The notes below the pieces were generated by a model that made no database searches, was not told the DNA's origin, and worked only from the letters and a program-made list of their open reading frames with translations. Of a stretch of DNA of 64,000 nucleotides, positions 52,654 through 61,105 are shown piece by piece; position 1 is the first letter of the stretch; every line of letters begins with the position of its first letter. Origin of the DNA: Armatimonadota bacterium (GTDB lineage Bacteria > Armatimonadota > Fimbriimonadia > Fimbriimonadales > Fimbriimonadaceae); the NCBI GenBank assembly GCA_018268395.1, contig JAFDWQ010000005.1:124001-188000 (forward strand), written 5' to 3'. Position numbers and translations under genes: made by a program.

Positions 52654-54483
52654 ATGTTCCGAATGACTTCGCGCCGTGCCCTCCTTGTCGTCGTCGCGGG
52701 CTTGAGCCTGCCCGTTTGGGCCCAATATCCGGGGGCGGCGCCTGTCCCCTCCCCGTGGAAGACCGGGTTCGAGTCGATCCAGGAGCGCGACGCCCGCTCC
52801 ATCCTAGGCTTCTTGGCCGGACCGGACTTTCTCGGTCGGAACGCCCTGACGGCCGACTTCCAGTTGGCGGCGGGGGCGTGCGCGCAGATGTTCCGCGAGA
52901 TGGGCGCTTTGCCTGCAGGCGAGAACGGTTCGTATTTCCAGCGGTTGACGCTCGAAACGACGACGGCGGTGCCCGAACAGACCGGGCTGTCCAGTGCGGA
53001 CGGAAAGTGGAGCGTCCCTTATGGCGTCGACTTCCAGACCGGAGCGTTCGATTCCGGGTCCCGCCGTTTCCGGCTGGCCTTTGTCAGCGGTCCGGCCTCG
53101 GGAGGGGCGTCCGGACTGGATTGGGCTCAAGTGCGCGGCGCGATGATCGTCCTGTCGCCGACCGCGTCCCGGAACCCTGAGATCCGGGACAAGACGGCGA
53201 ACGCCGTGCTCGGACTCGGAGCGTTGGGGGTCCTGACCCCTCGTGCCGGACGGGCCGACGCCAGGAACTCGGCCCAACACGTGCCCGGCGCGGAAGACCC
53301 GCGGCGCGGACCGCTCCCCGGCTTCCTGCTGTCGCCCAAATCGGCGGCCGAGCTGGCCCAACGGTCCGGTGCGAAGGGCTACCTCCAAGAGGAGCAAGGT
53401 TCGGCGGCCATCGAGCTCTCGGAAGAACTCGAAGTCAAGGTCGCGGTCACCAAGACAGGACAAGACACGGTGAACGTCGTCGCGAAAGTGCCCGGTTCGG
53501 ATCCGAAATTAAAGGGCGAATGCGTCCTGGTGGGTGCCCACCTCGACCACATGGGCGTGAGCAGCGACGGCGTCCGTTATGGGGCCGACGACAACGCGTC
53601 CGGATCGACGGCCGCCCTCCTCCTCACGCGCGCCTTGTTGAAGAACCCGGTCAAGCCGAAGCGCACCGTCGTGGTCGCGCTGTGGTCGATGGAGGAGCGC
53701 GGGACGTGGGGTTCGCTGAACTACTCCGAGAAGCCGCACATGCCCATCAAGGACACGGTCGCCTACGTGAACATGGACATGGTCGGACGGAACGAGAACT
53801 CGGGGCCTGACATCCCGGAATTCAACACGCGGGCGGTCTACCCCGGGATCGTCAACCTGAACTCTCCGGACTTCGAACGGATCCTGGTCGACGCGAACCG
53901 GTACGTCGGACTCGACCTGCGCCAAGACAAGGAAGACCGCACGGAACGCAGCGACACGCGCAACTTCGTTTTCCGCGGCGTCCCGACGGTCAAAGTCTTC
54001 ACGGGCGAGCACGAGGACTACCACCGGACGGGCGACACGCCCGACAAAGTGAACTACGCCAAGGCCCTTAACGTGACGAAATGGATCTACCTGACCGTCC
54101 AGCGGCTCGCTTCCGATGCGGCGCGGCCGAAGTTCGAGCGGCACCCGTTCGTGGCGCCCAAGGACGTCCGCGTCTCCGGTTACGCGACGTTGGCGGAGGG
54201 GTCGTTCCCGGCCGGCTCGGTGCTGCGCGTGACGGTCGAGGACACGGCGAGGGCGGACGCGAAGGCCACGGTCCTTGCCAAGTCCGAACATCCGGCGGTG
54301 GGGAACCGGGTGCCGTTCCAGGCGCTCGTGCCTCGAAGTTCGCTGACGGCGGAGACCAGGGCCGTCGTACGGCTGCAAGTGTTCGACAAAGGCCAACTCG
54401 TGGCGACCACGGACACGGCGGACTCCTTGCCGCCAGCCGGCTGGCCACGGGCGAAGACGATCGCTTTGAAGCGCGTCCCTTAA
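52654..54483 (+). CDS. M28 family zinc peptidase fused to a YbaY/YscW-like C-terminal domain
   Basis: A 609-residue exported peptidase. It has a signal peptide (RRALLVVVAGLSLPVWAQ), a PA-like insert region (about 90-210), and an M28 domain (about 265-480) with zinc ligands in GAHLDHMG, GADDNASG, SMEERGTWG, NMDMVGRN and YHRTGDTPD. The C-terminal 110 residues (VSGYATLAEGSFPAGSVLRV, PFQALVPRSSL, LVATTDTAD) match the pattern of YbaY/YscW lipoprotein domains, which bind or pilot membrane proteins. ATG 52654 is the start; a second ATG lies three codons later. The substrate is unknown. Confidence 0.9.
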   Translation: MFRMTSRRALLVVVAGLSLPVWAQYPGAAPVPSPWKTGFESIQERDARSILGFLAGPDFLGRNALTADFQLAAGACAQMFREMGALPAGENGSYFQRLTLETTTAVPEQTGLSSADGKWSVPYGVDFQTGAFDSGSRRFRLAFVSGPASGGASGLDWAQVRGAMIVLSPTASRNPEIRDKTANAVLGLGALGVLTPRAGRADARNSAQHVPGAEDPRRGPLPGFLLSPKSAAELAQRSGAKGYLQEEQGSAAIELSEELEVKVAVTKTGQDTVNVVAKVPGSDPKLKGECVLVGAHLDHMGVSSDGVRYGADDNASGSTAALLLTRALLKNPVKPKRTVVVALWSMEERGTWGSLNYSEKPHMPIKDTVAYVNMDMVGRNENSGPDIPEFNTRAVYPGIVNLNSPDFERILVDANRYVGLDLRQDKEDRTERSDTRNFVFRGVPTVKVFTGEHEDYHRTGDTPDKVNYAKALNVTKWIYLTVQRLASDAARPKFERHPFVAPKDVRVSGYATLAEGSFPAGSVLRVTVEDTARADAKATVLAKSEHPAVGNRVPFQALVPRSSLTAETRAVVRLQVFDKGQLVATTDTADSLPPAGWPRAKTIALKRVP

Positions 54484-54521
54484 TGGTTTCCTAAAAGGTA
54501 TCTTTAACTTTGGAGCCGTCA

Positions 54522-54971
54522 ATGAGAACGATCGTGAAAGTGGCCGCCTTCGTGCTGGCCGCAACGTTGCCATTCACCGCACACGCCCAGGACGCGGAGG
54601 GCATCGCGAAAAGGGTCTACGCCAAGTTCGCAAGGCTCATGGAGCGAGGCGACGTGACTGGCATGTCAGCCCTATTGGCGCCGGACTACTACGCCGTGGG
54701 GCTTGATGGCAAGACCGTCACGAAGGCCGACACCGTCGCGATGATGAAGCAGATGTGTCCGACCTTCCGCGACGTCGACGCCAAGTTCATCGTCACGGAG
54801 GCTTACCGATCCGGGAACGAGATTACGGCCTGGGTGACCATGGACGTGAAGGCCAAGGTCAAAACGGACGGGAAGTGGCAGCCGAGGGCGATGAAGATGA
54901 GGTTCGTCGAGACGATGGCCTTGCGCGACGGCAAGTGGCTGTTCGTGCAGACCCACTCGCTCGACGAATGA
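54522..54971 (+). CDS. exported NTF2-like (DUF4440/SnoaL) protein
   Basis: A 149-residue protein with a signal peptide ending near AHAQD and a small alpha+beta domain. The pattern MERGDVTGMSALLAPDYYAV followed by beta strands and RDGKWLFVQTHSLDE is typical of DUF4440/SnoaL-like proteins, which have a cone-shaped ligand pocket. The ligand is unknown. GGAG seven bases upstream of ATG 54522 fixes the start; an in-frame ATG or GTG further upstream is unsupported. It is 38 bp after the peptidase and may share its transcript. Confidence 0.82.
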   Translation: MRTIVKVAAFVLAATLPFTAHAQDAEGIAKRVYAKFARLMERGDVTGMSALLAPDYYAVGLDGKTVTKADTVAMMKQMCPTFRDVDAKFIVTEAYRSGNEITAWVTMDVKAKVKTDGKWQPRAMKMRFVETMALRDGKWLFVQTHSLDE

Positions 54972-54974
54972 CCG

Positions 54975-56003
54975 TCACGGGACGGTTTTCAGCGTCTCGT
55001 CGAAACCTCGCGGGACGAAAAGCCGTTCGTACGAGCCGATCGCGAAGCGGTCGGTCATGCCGCTGACGTAGTCGACCGCGCCTTGCACGCCGAGGTAACC
55101 GTCCGGCAACATCCCGTCCTCGACGTAGTACGAGAACAGGGCCTGGACCACCCCCTGTGCCTTCAACGTATCGGGATTGACGGTCGGATAGCGAAGGTAC
55201 ACGTGGTCGTAGAGCCACTCCTTCAAGGCGTTCATCGCCGACAGCATCCGGGGCGAGAGGGCGATGGCGGGCTGGTCGAGGCTGTGTTCGACCACGTCCG
55301 CGACCATCGCTCCGACGCGGCGTCCGTGCGTCGCCCCGATCGACGTGAACTCGTCCGGGATCGAACGGACGATCCCGCTGCGTAAGGCGTCGTCGAGGTC
55401 GTGGTTGAGGTACGCGATCCGGTCCGAAATCCGGACGACGGCCGCTTCGAGCGTGCTCGTCGGTTCGCCGTCGTGGGAGCTGAGGTCGGCCCGGCCCTTG
55501 CTGTGGCCTCCGATCCCGGACTTGACCTCTTCCGTCAAGTTCAGACCCGTGAGCACTTCGAGGACGCGGAGGCTTTGTTCGTAGTGACGGAAGCGGGCGT
55601 CGTCGCCGACCGACCGTTTCAGCGCACGGTCGAGGGCTTCCTCGCCCGCGTGGCCAAAGGGCGTGTGGCCCGTGTCGTGCCCCAAGGCGATGGCTTCGAT
55701 CAGGTCTTCGTTCAGCCGCAGCGCGCGGCCGATCGTCCGGGCGACCTGCGCGACTTCCAACGTGTGCGTCAACCGCGTGCGGTAATGGTCGCCGACGGGC
55801 GCGATGAAGACCTGCGTCTTGTACTTCAGCCGCCGGAACGGTTTGGAGTGCAGGATCCGGTCGCGGTCCCGCATATAGCAGGTGCGTAAGGGATCCGGCT
55901 CTTCGGGCTTTGTCCGGCCCGCGCCCGCCGCCGAGCGTTGGGCGTATCGGGACAAGGATTCGTCTTCGCGCCGTTCGATCGCCTTACGGACACCGTCTTC
56001 CAT
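54975..56003 (-). CDS. dgt: dGTPase-like HD-domain deoxynucleotide triphosphohydrolase
   Basis: A 342-residue cytoplasmic HD protein of the deoxyguanosinetriphosphate triphosphohydrolase-like family, which removes triphosphate from dNTPs. Motifs FRRLKYKTQVF, RTRLTHTLEVAQ, ALGHDTGHTPFGHAGE (HD) and RISDRIAYLNHDLDDA are all intact. Length is that of the short dgt type 2 group. It lies 35 bp from the LptA/D-like gene on the same strand and converges with the NTF2-like gene. Confidence 0.94.
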   Translation of the reverse strand: MEDGVRKAIERREDESLSRYAQRSAAGAGRTKPEEPDPLRTCYMRDRDRILHSKPFRRLKYKTQVFIAPVGDHYRTRLTHTLEVAQVARTIGRALRLNEDLIEAIALGHDTGHTPFGHAGEEALDRALKRSVGDDARFRHYEQSLRVLEVLTGLNLTEEVKSGIGGHSKGRADLSSHDGEPTSTLEAAVVRISDRIAYLNHDLDDALRSGIVRSIPDEFTSIGATHGRRVGAMVADVVEHSLDQPAIALSPRMLSAMNALKEWLYDHVYLRYPTVNPDTLKAQGVVQALFSYYVEDGMLPDGYLGVQGAVDYVSGMTDRFAIGSYERLFVPRGFDETLKTVP

Positions 56004-56038
56004 CCGAAGGTTGAGACGGGGCCGGAGAGGGGAAGTCG

Positions 56039-57574
56039 TCAGGGACCCGGTTTGCGGGCCGTGCCGCGCTGCTGGTTCCGTCGCATCAGCCGGTCGCGAA
56101 GATTGTCGATCCGGAATCGGATGCCGATACGGGTCTCGCTCGGGAACTGTCGGTACGCGATGAAGGGCTCGAACTCCTTGGCGACCAACGCGATCTCGTA
56201 TTCACGGTCGTACCACTTGTGCAGGTCGACGTCGTACTTCGCGAGATAGCGGAACGTGTAGGGTCCCGACTTGAAGTCCATGCGGGCGTGGAGCGCGCGG
56301 TCGGAGACGAGCGGATCGAAGGGGAACGGTGCGTTGCCGGCGTCGCCGCCCATGACATAGGCCGCGCCGAAGCTGAGCGCCGGGCTCGGCCGGTAGACCA
56401 CGCCCGCCTCGGCCCTGGCCCATCCGTAGACGCCGTCTTTCGACGCCGATCCGAACGCGTCCAACCGGACGTGCGTGCCCAGGTTCTTCGCCAAGGTCTT
56501 CGGCGGTGCCAAGAGCGATCCTTGGAGGGTCGCCCGTTCCTTCCAAGGGCTCTCGCCGTTCAGTCGCAGGCTTTGAAGACGGACCGATCCGATCGCGCCC
56601 ATTCCCATGAGCGGCCCGCCCGTTTCAGCGACGAGGTCGATCCGTTTGCTCACGTTCTCCGAATCCGCCGGCCGGGCCTGGGTGGACTGGTTCCAGAACG
56701 ATCCCACCGCGAACGACCGACGGGGGTCGCGAAGGTCGGACTGTTCGTCGTCGGGAGTCCGGACGTCGACGGAATCGAACCACCCGTTCGAAGCGCGCTC
56801 GCCCAGGTCGCCGCTGGGAGAGATCAAAGTCGTCGCGTCTTGGGACAGAGGGCTGAACGCGTACTGAAGACCGAAGCCAGGTTCGCGACGGGGAAAGGTC
56901 TCCCAGAACGTGCTGAACACGCCGTGCGACCCGACGGGCACGCCGCCCGCCCAGGAAATGCCGAACCCTTTGTCCCGTCGGTTCGCGAAACTGGGAAGTC
57001 CGAAACCCTTGATGCGGCGATTCAAGGAGAACGCCAAGCGCGGGACCGGTCCAAGTTTCGTGCCGGCGACGAGAAGGTAGACGTTGCGGGCGACGCCTCC
57101 GCCGCCGGGAGTGATCGAAACGGACTCGGCGAGGAAGGCGACCGGGCTCTTCCCGCTTTCCGAGAGCGAACCCCGGGCGTTGAAGATCTCCCACTTGCCC
57201 GGGCGCACGGACATTCGCTGGGCTTTGATGTTGACGTTGTCCGCCGTCAGTTCGACGTCGTCGGCTTCTCCCGTCTTCGCCTCCCAGTTGAACGTGATGC
57301 GGGAGCAGACGACCCGGCCTTCGGGGTCGGTGAGAAGGACGTTGCCACGGGCCGTGCCTTCGGACTTGCCCGGATCGAGACGGAGCTCGTCGCAACGGAC
57401 GCTCGTCGGATCGTAGGTGGCGGTCACGTCGCCGCTGAGGACGGTTTCGCCCGTGACCGGGTCGTATTCGCCCTCGAGGAAGCTCAGTTTGAGCGTTCCC
57501 CGTACCGTGTGTTGAACCTGGGGGAGGGCTTGGGCCGGGACCAGGATCGGCGGAAGGAAGTGTCCCGGAACCAT
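56039..57574 (-). CDS. LptA/LptD-like outer-membrane assembly protein
   Basis: A 511-residue exported protein. Residues about 30-150 form an OstA/LptA-like beta-jellyroll (GTARGNVLLTDPEGRVVCSR, DDVELTADNVNIKAQRM), and the rest is a long series of amphipathic strands with many Gly/Arg/Ser, as in the LptD beta-barrel. It could help move lipid or LPS to the outer membrane. It is shorter than LptD of proteobacteria and lacks the four conserved Cys, so it may be a lineage-specific version. No LptC, LptB or LPS genes are nearby. Start at ATG 57574. Confidence 0.8.
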   Translation of the reverse strand: MVPGHFLPPILVPAQALPQVQHTVRGTLKLSFLEGEYDPVTGETVLSGDVTATYDPTSVRCDELRLDPGKSEGTARGNVLLTDPEGRVVCSRITFNWEAKTGEADDVELTADNVNIKAQRMSVRPGKWEIFNARGSLSESGKSPVAFLAESVSITPGGGGVARNVYLLVAGTKLGPVPRLAFSLNRRIKGFGLPSFANRRDKGFGISWAGGVPVGSHGVFSTFWETFPRREPGFGLQYAFSPLSQDATTLISPSGDLGERASNGWFDSVDVRTPDDEQSDLRDPRRSFAVGSFWNQSTQARPADSENVSKRIDLVAETGGPLMGMGAIGSVRLQSLRLNGESPWKERATLQGSLLAPPKTLAKNLGTHVRLDAFGSASKDGVYGWARAEAGVVYRPSPALSFGAAYVMGGDAGNAPFPFDPLVSDRALHARMDFKSGPYTFRYLAKYDVDLHKWYDREYEIALVAKEFEPFIAYRQFPSETRIGIRFRIDNLRDRLMRRNQQRGTARKPGP

Positions 57575-57651
57575 TGACAGGATCTCAGTCTACTCAACGA
57601 ACTTAACGTTTCAGGGGCGCGTCATATGTCATACTGGTGGGATACGGTCCT

Positions 57652-58215
57652 ATGGCGGAGTCTCAAGTTTTCGGTCAAGTCGACGCTGGTCTCCTTAGCG
57701 AAGACTCTTATTGGGTCGCCCGATGCCGCCGCGGCGACGAAAGCGCGATGACGGCCTTGGTCTCCAAGCACCGACAGCGTTTGGTCCGGGTCGCCACGAA
57801 CATCCTCCGCGACAAGCACGAAGCCGAGGACATCTCGCAAGACGCCTTCGTCAAGTCCTTCCGCGAGATCAAGAGCCTGCGCGACGACCGCGCCTTCGCC
57901 AGCTACATCTATCGCATCTGCGTCCGACTCTGCATGGACCGGCTCCGGTCACGGCGCGTCGAGCCCGGCATCGTCGAGCGGTCGACTCCGTCCGAAGCGC
58001 CCGGCATCGAAACCCGCCTCGTGGTCGAGATCGTGCTCTCCAAACTCTCCCCCGACCTCCGCGCCACCCTCGTCCTGCGCGAAATGGAACAGCTCAGCTA
58101 CGAAGAACTGGCCGAAGCCATGCACGTCCCGCTCGGGACGGTGCGCTCACGGCTCCACACCGCACGCGAAAAGTTCCGCGCCGCCTGGCTGGAGGCGATG
58201 CAGGAGACCGCCTGA
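57652..58215 (+). CDS. RNA polymerase ECF-type sigma factor
   Basis: A 187-residue sigma-70 family factor. Region 2 (DISQDAFVKSFREIKSLRDD, ASYIYRICVRLCMDRLRSR) and region 4 (LSYEELAEAMHVPLGTVRSRL) are complete. A GTG at 57637 could also start the protein; ATG 57652 is preferred because it gives a normal N-terminus. It is the first of three genes on one transcript: sigma factor, small membrane protein and large membrane protein. This order suggests a sigma/anti-sigma module. Confidence 0.93.
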   Translation: MAESQVFGQVDAGLLSEDSYWVARCRRGDESAMTALVSKHRQRLVRVATNILRDKHEAEDISQDAFVKSFREIKSLRDDRAFASYIYRICVRLCMDRLRSRRVEPGIVERSTPSEAPGIETRLVVEIVLSKLSPDLRATLVLREMEQLSYEELAEAMHVPLGTVRSRLHTAREKFRAAWLEAMQETA

Positions 58216-58219
58216 CGTG

Positions 58220-58528
58220 ATGGACGACCAGAGCCTTTCCGGCCTTCTGCGCGAAGCCTCGCTCGATACCGAAGCGGGCGACGCGTTCGTCGGTCAGACC
58301 CTCCGAAGGGTCAAACTCGACCGAGGGGCAAGGTCGTTGCGGTTCTGGCTTCCGGCCATCGTCGGCGCCGCGGTCGCAGGCCTCGCCGCCCTCTCCGCCG
58401 TCGAGATGCTGTACTTCATGCCGGAACAGAGGCCGGTCGACGTCCGAGGGCAAGAAGCGAAGACCGCCCCCAACGATCCGAGCCTGCAAGACTTCATCGA
58501 TCCCGGAACGCGCGCCACGGCGAGATGA
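58220..58528 (+). CDS. small one-TM protein, probable anti-sigma factor
   Basis: A 102-residue protein with a cytoplasmic N-terminal helix (SLSGLLREASLDTEAGDAFVG), one TM (about 43-65) and a short outer tail. It follows the sigma gene by 4 bp and overlaps the next gene by 4 bp (ATGA), the usual layout for a membrane anti-sigma factor. No zinc or other anti-sigma motif is visible, so the role rests on context. GTG 58217 is an alternative start. Confidence 0.7.
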   Translation: MDDQSLSGLLREASLDTEAGDAFVGQTLRRVKLDRGARSLRFWLPAIVGAAVAGLAALSAVEMLYFMPEQRPVDVRGQEAKTAPNDPSLQDFIDPGTRATAR

Positions 58529-60072
58529 GCGCGACCTGGAGGGCCCTGGCCGGAGCCGTCCTCGGCGCCCTGCTCGTCCTCGCCCTTCACCCCCGGTCCC
58601 GACCCTATCTCTTTGCCGGCGTCCTCCGGCGGGGCGACGCCGAACTGCAAGTCGTCCGTAACGCCGTCGCCCAGGTCCAAGGCGACGGGGCCAGGCCGTT
58701 GCGGCTCACCGAAGCCGGACTCTGGATGGAGCGCGGGGCCGCCGCCTCCGAACGCAGCGACACCAACCGCCTGCTCCTCCTCTCCGAGATCGCCGACCAA
58801 GGCGCCCGCGCCGAACCCGACAACGCCTTCTGGCGACAGATGAAGTCCATCTTCCTCTACGACCTCGCCAAGCGCGACGGACGGCCCGTCGACAGCAGCC
58901 TCCGGGAGTGGCAGCGAGCGGCCGGATCGCGACGGTGGGACGACCATCAGAGCGAACGGCTCCGACAGCTCGTCGACACCCTCGCCCTGAAAGACGGCGC
59001 CGACTTCGCCTGGCACTACGCCCTCGCCGCGTCGCTCCGTAGCCCGACCGCGGCCGAACGGACCGTCCTCCACAGCCGCGCCATGCTCGTCAACGCGCGC
59101 GAACCCAAAGAGGCCCGAGCCGACGACGTCCGCAACGGTTCGCTCATCCGTTCCGGGGCACGGTCCCTCGCCGGAGCCTACTGCGGCGTCCAGATCACCC
59201 GGTTCGCCGCCATCGGCTCGGTCGTCGGCATGGAGAGCCCGCGCACCGTCGAAGAGGCGAAGGGAGCGTTCCTCGATCTCTTCGTCGACCGCCCCGACGT
59301 CCAAAGGGAGATGGCGTCCCAGATCGCCCTCAACGAAGCCTGGGCCGCGCTCGTCCCCAGCCGCGACGATGCGGCCGGTTCGACGGGCGCGTTGATGCGC
59401 GGCGCCGCGACGACCGTCAACCTTCCCGGGATCCTGCTCATGGTCGGCCTTGGAGGACTCGTCACCGCCCTCGCCGCCCACCTCGTCGAAAGGAAGCCGG
59501 GGCTCGTCCGGTTCCTCAACACCGATTGGGCGCTCTTCACCGGTGCCGCCGTCGCGATGCTGACCTACATCGTCACCGGCCTCGTCGTCGTCGCGCTATG
59601 GAGCTTCGTCGCCATCGTCGCCTTCCGCATCCACCCCTACCGCTTCCGACCGGGCGACCCCAGGGGCCTCGGCGTCGTCTTCGGCGGCACGATCGCGTTC
59701 CTCGCCGTCTTCGTGACTTTGGCGCTGGCGTCCTACCTCGTCTATACGTCCGTGCCCGGAACCCTGCTTGGTCAGGCAGCGTCGATCCCCAGCGTCGACG
59801 GCCCGGCCGGACGTCAACCGCTCTATCTGGCCATGCTCGGCCTAAGCCTGGTGGTCGTCGCCGCCCCGGCCTGGGGGTTCTTCTACATGTTCCCAGCGAC
59901 GAAGGTCTTGCCGATCGCGGTCAAGACGTTCGGTTCGGTCGTCGCGGTCGGATGCCTAGGGCTGGCCGTCCTCGCGACCCCGCTCTGCATCGTGGTGGAC
60001 AAAGGCCTGGCCCAAGGGCTCTCCCAGATCTTGGAGAACGAGCCGAGCTACCACCTGGCCCAGCCGCAATAG
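58525..60072 (+). CDS. large membrane protein of unknown function linked to an ECF sigma factor
   Basis: A 515-residue protein I do not recognise. One N-terminal TM (about 5-22) precedes a large helical domain (about 35-290, TPR-like spacing, GLWMERGAAASERSD, DNAFWRQMKSIFLYDL), followed by five or six TMs (about 295-500). The helical domain probably lies outside the cytoplasm. ATG 58525 overlaps the anti-sigma gene, so all three are made together; it may act as the sensor or as a main target of the sigma factor. Confidence 0.75.
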   Translation: MSATWRALAGAVLGALLVLALHPRSRPYLFAGVLRRGDAELQVVRNAVAQVQGDGARPLRLTEAGLWMERGAAASERSDTNRLLLLSEIADQGARAEPDNAFWRQMKSIFLYDLAKRDGRPVDSSLREWQRAAGSRRWDDHQSERLRQLVDTLALKDGADFAWHYALAASLRSPTAAERTVLHSRAMLVNAREPKEARADDVRNGSLIRSGARSLAGAYCGVQITRFAAIGSVVGMESPRTVEEAKGAFLDLFVDRPDVQREMASQIALNEAWAALVPSRDDAAGSTGALMRGAATTVNLPGILLMVGLGGLVTALAAHLVERKPGLVRFLNTDWALFTGAAVAMLTYIVTGLVVVALWSFVAIVAFRIHPYRFRPGDPRGLGVVFGGTIAFLAVFVTLALASYLVYTSVPGTLLGQAASIPSVDGPAGRQPLYLAMLGLSLVVVAAPAWGFFYMFPATKVLPIAVKTFGSVVAVGCLGLAVLATPLCIVVDKGLAQGLSQILENEPSYHLAQPQ

Positions 60073-60136
60073 GGATCCGGAGTCACGACCTCGTCTGCAG
60101 CGCCGCTGGACCCCTTGAGGAAAGTAACCTTGGCAA

Positions 60137-60559
60137 GTGCATCGGCTCGAGGCCTTCTTCTTAAGCGATTGCGTCGTAAAGGTCGCCCGTGACTGCACGC
60201 TGTTGTTGGTGCAATGCGGCAGATCGCACCGAGAAGCTCTCGACCGGCGCGACCGCATGGTGCAGGCGGTGATGGGTATCGACGGTTCGATCGGCCACGT
60301 AGCCTCAATGGATCTGGGCGAAGCCTTAGACATCGAAGGGGTGAAGGCTGTGATCGCAGCGCTCGGTGTCGGGATCTACCTTGAGGCGGAACCTGCCGGC
60401 TTCGACTTGTCCAGGCTACGCTATGGACACATCGCCATCGAAGTCGAAGACAGTCCGCTGGGTCGAGAGGTCGAAGGACAAGTTCTGGAGTTGTTCGACA
60501 CGCTGTTCCGCCCGATCCGGGAGTCCGGCCTTCTCAGCTCAAGCTTGGTCGGATCATGA
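60137..60559 (+). CDS. hypothetical protein
   Basis: A 140-residue open frame from GTG 60137 with no recognised family, signal peptide or TM. The sequence is alpha/beta-like (DRMVQAVMGIDGSIGHVASM, GVKAVIAALGVGIYLEAEP), and its amino-acid usage looks like that of a real protein. The ribosome-binding site is poor (a GAGGAAAG about 16 bases upstream). It stands alone between the sigma operon and a repeat ORF. Confidence 0.5.
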   Translation: MHRLEAFFLSDCVVKVARDCTLLLVQCGRSHREALDRRDRMVQAVMGIDGSIGHVASMDLGEALDIEGVKAVIAALGVGIYLEAEPAGFDLSRLRYGHIAIEVEDSPLGREVEGQVLELFDTLFRPIRESGLLSSSLVGS

Positions 60560-60753
60560 GGCGCTGCGCCCCGGACCGCTTCAGCCGAATTCGAACCGGA
60601 CCCTAAGGAGCGATTGCGGGCCGACGTCCCAAGGGCTCCACGCGAGAAAGGGGGGGGCCGCAGACTCTCCTCGTCTGGAACGGACGTCCGTGCCGCGAAG
60701 ACGAGGAAGGGATCGGGAATGGAGGTCCACGCGCTGGGGACGGTCGGACAGCT
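60560..60753. other. 194-base intergenic region
   Basis: I see no gene, repeat or clear promoter here. A run of nine G (60650-60658) is the only oddity. Confidence 0.4.
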
Positions 60754-61008
60754 ATGGGCGGTCATCGTGCCCTGATCGACCGGACTCCCGCACTTCGAGA
60801 CTGCGCCTCCCGTAGGGTTCTCCTCGTCCAGGACCTCAAAACCGTGCTTCAGGACCCTTTATTCGTGCCTCAGGACCCCAAAACCGTGCTTCAGGACCCT
60901 TTATTCGTGCTTCAGGACCTCAAAACCGTGCTTCAGGACCTTAAGACCGTGGTCCAGGACCTCAAAACTGTGGTCCAGGACCCCAAAACTGTGGTCCAGA
61001 GCAAATAA
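60754..61008 (+). CDS. small heptad-repeat protein
   Basis: An 84-residue open frame from ATG 60754. From residue 22 it consists of eight to nine seven-residue units of the form VQDLKTV or LQDPLFV, and the stop TAA comes right at the end of the array. Several unit differences are silent or conservative (AAA/AAG, ACC/ACT, CTC/CCC), which fits translation. The heptad spacing suggests a coiled coil or beta-solenoid. There is no good ribosome-binding site, so it may be a minisatellite rather than a gene. Confidence 0.4.
   Translation: MGGHRALIDRTPALRDCASRRVLLVQDLKTVLQDPLFVPQDPKTVLQDPLFVLQDLKTVLQDLKTVVQDLKTVVQDPKTVVQSK
60823..61003. repeat. 21-bp tandem array (eight to nine units)
   Basis: Units such as CTTCAGGACCTCAAAACCGT and CTTCAGGACCCTTTATTCGT repeat every 21 bases. 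The core CTTCAGGA is shared with the array at 50212-50422. Confidence 0.9.
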
Positions 61009-61105
61009 GTCAGGCCTCAAAGCTCGCTGGTCGTGGCTCAAACCGCGCCTTGATCGACGGTTTGAACCTGGACAACGAGAGCTGGACGTCCTGTACACTG
61101 AAGAA

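Noticed and set aside
57574-57651. TTGACA at 57574-57579 as a -35 box for the ECF sigma operon
   Set aside because: No acceptable -10 hexamer lies 16-18 bases downstream, and the hexamer overlaps the start of the divergent gene.
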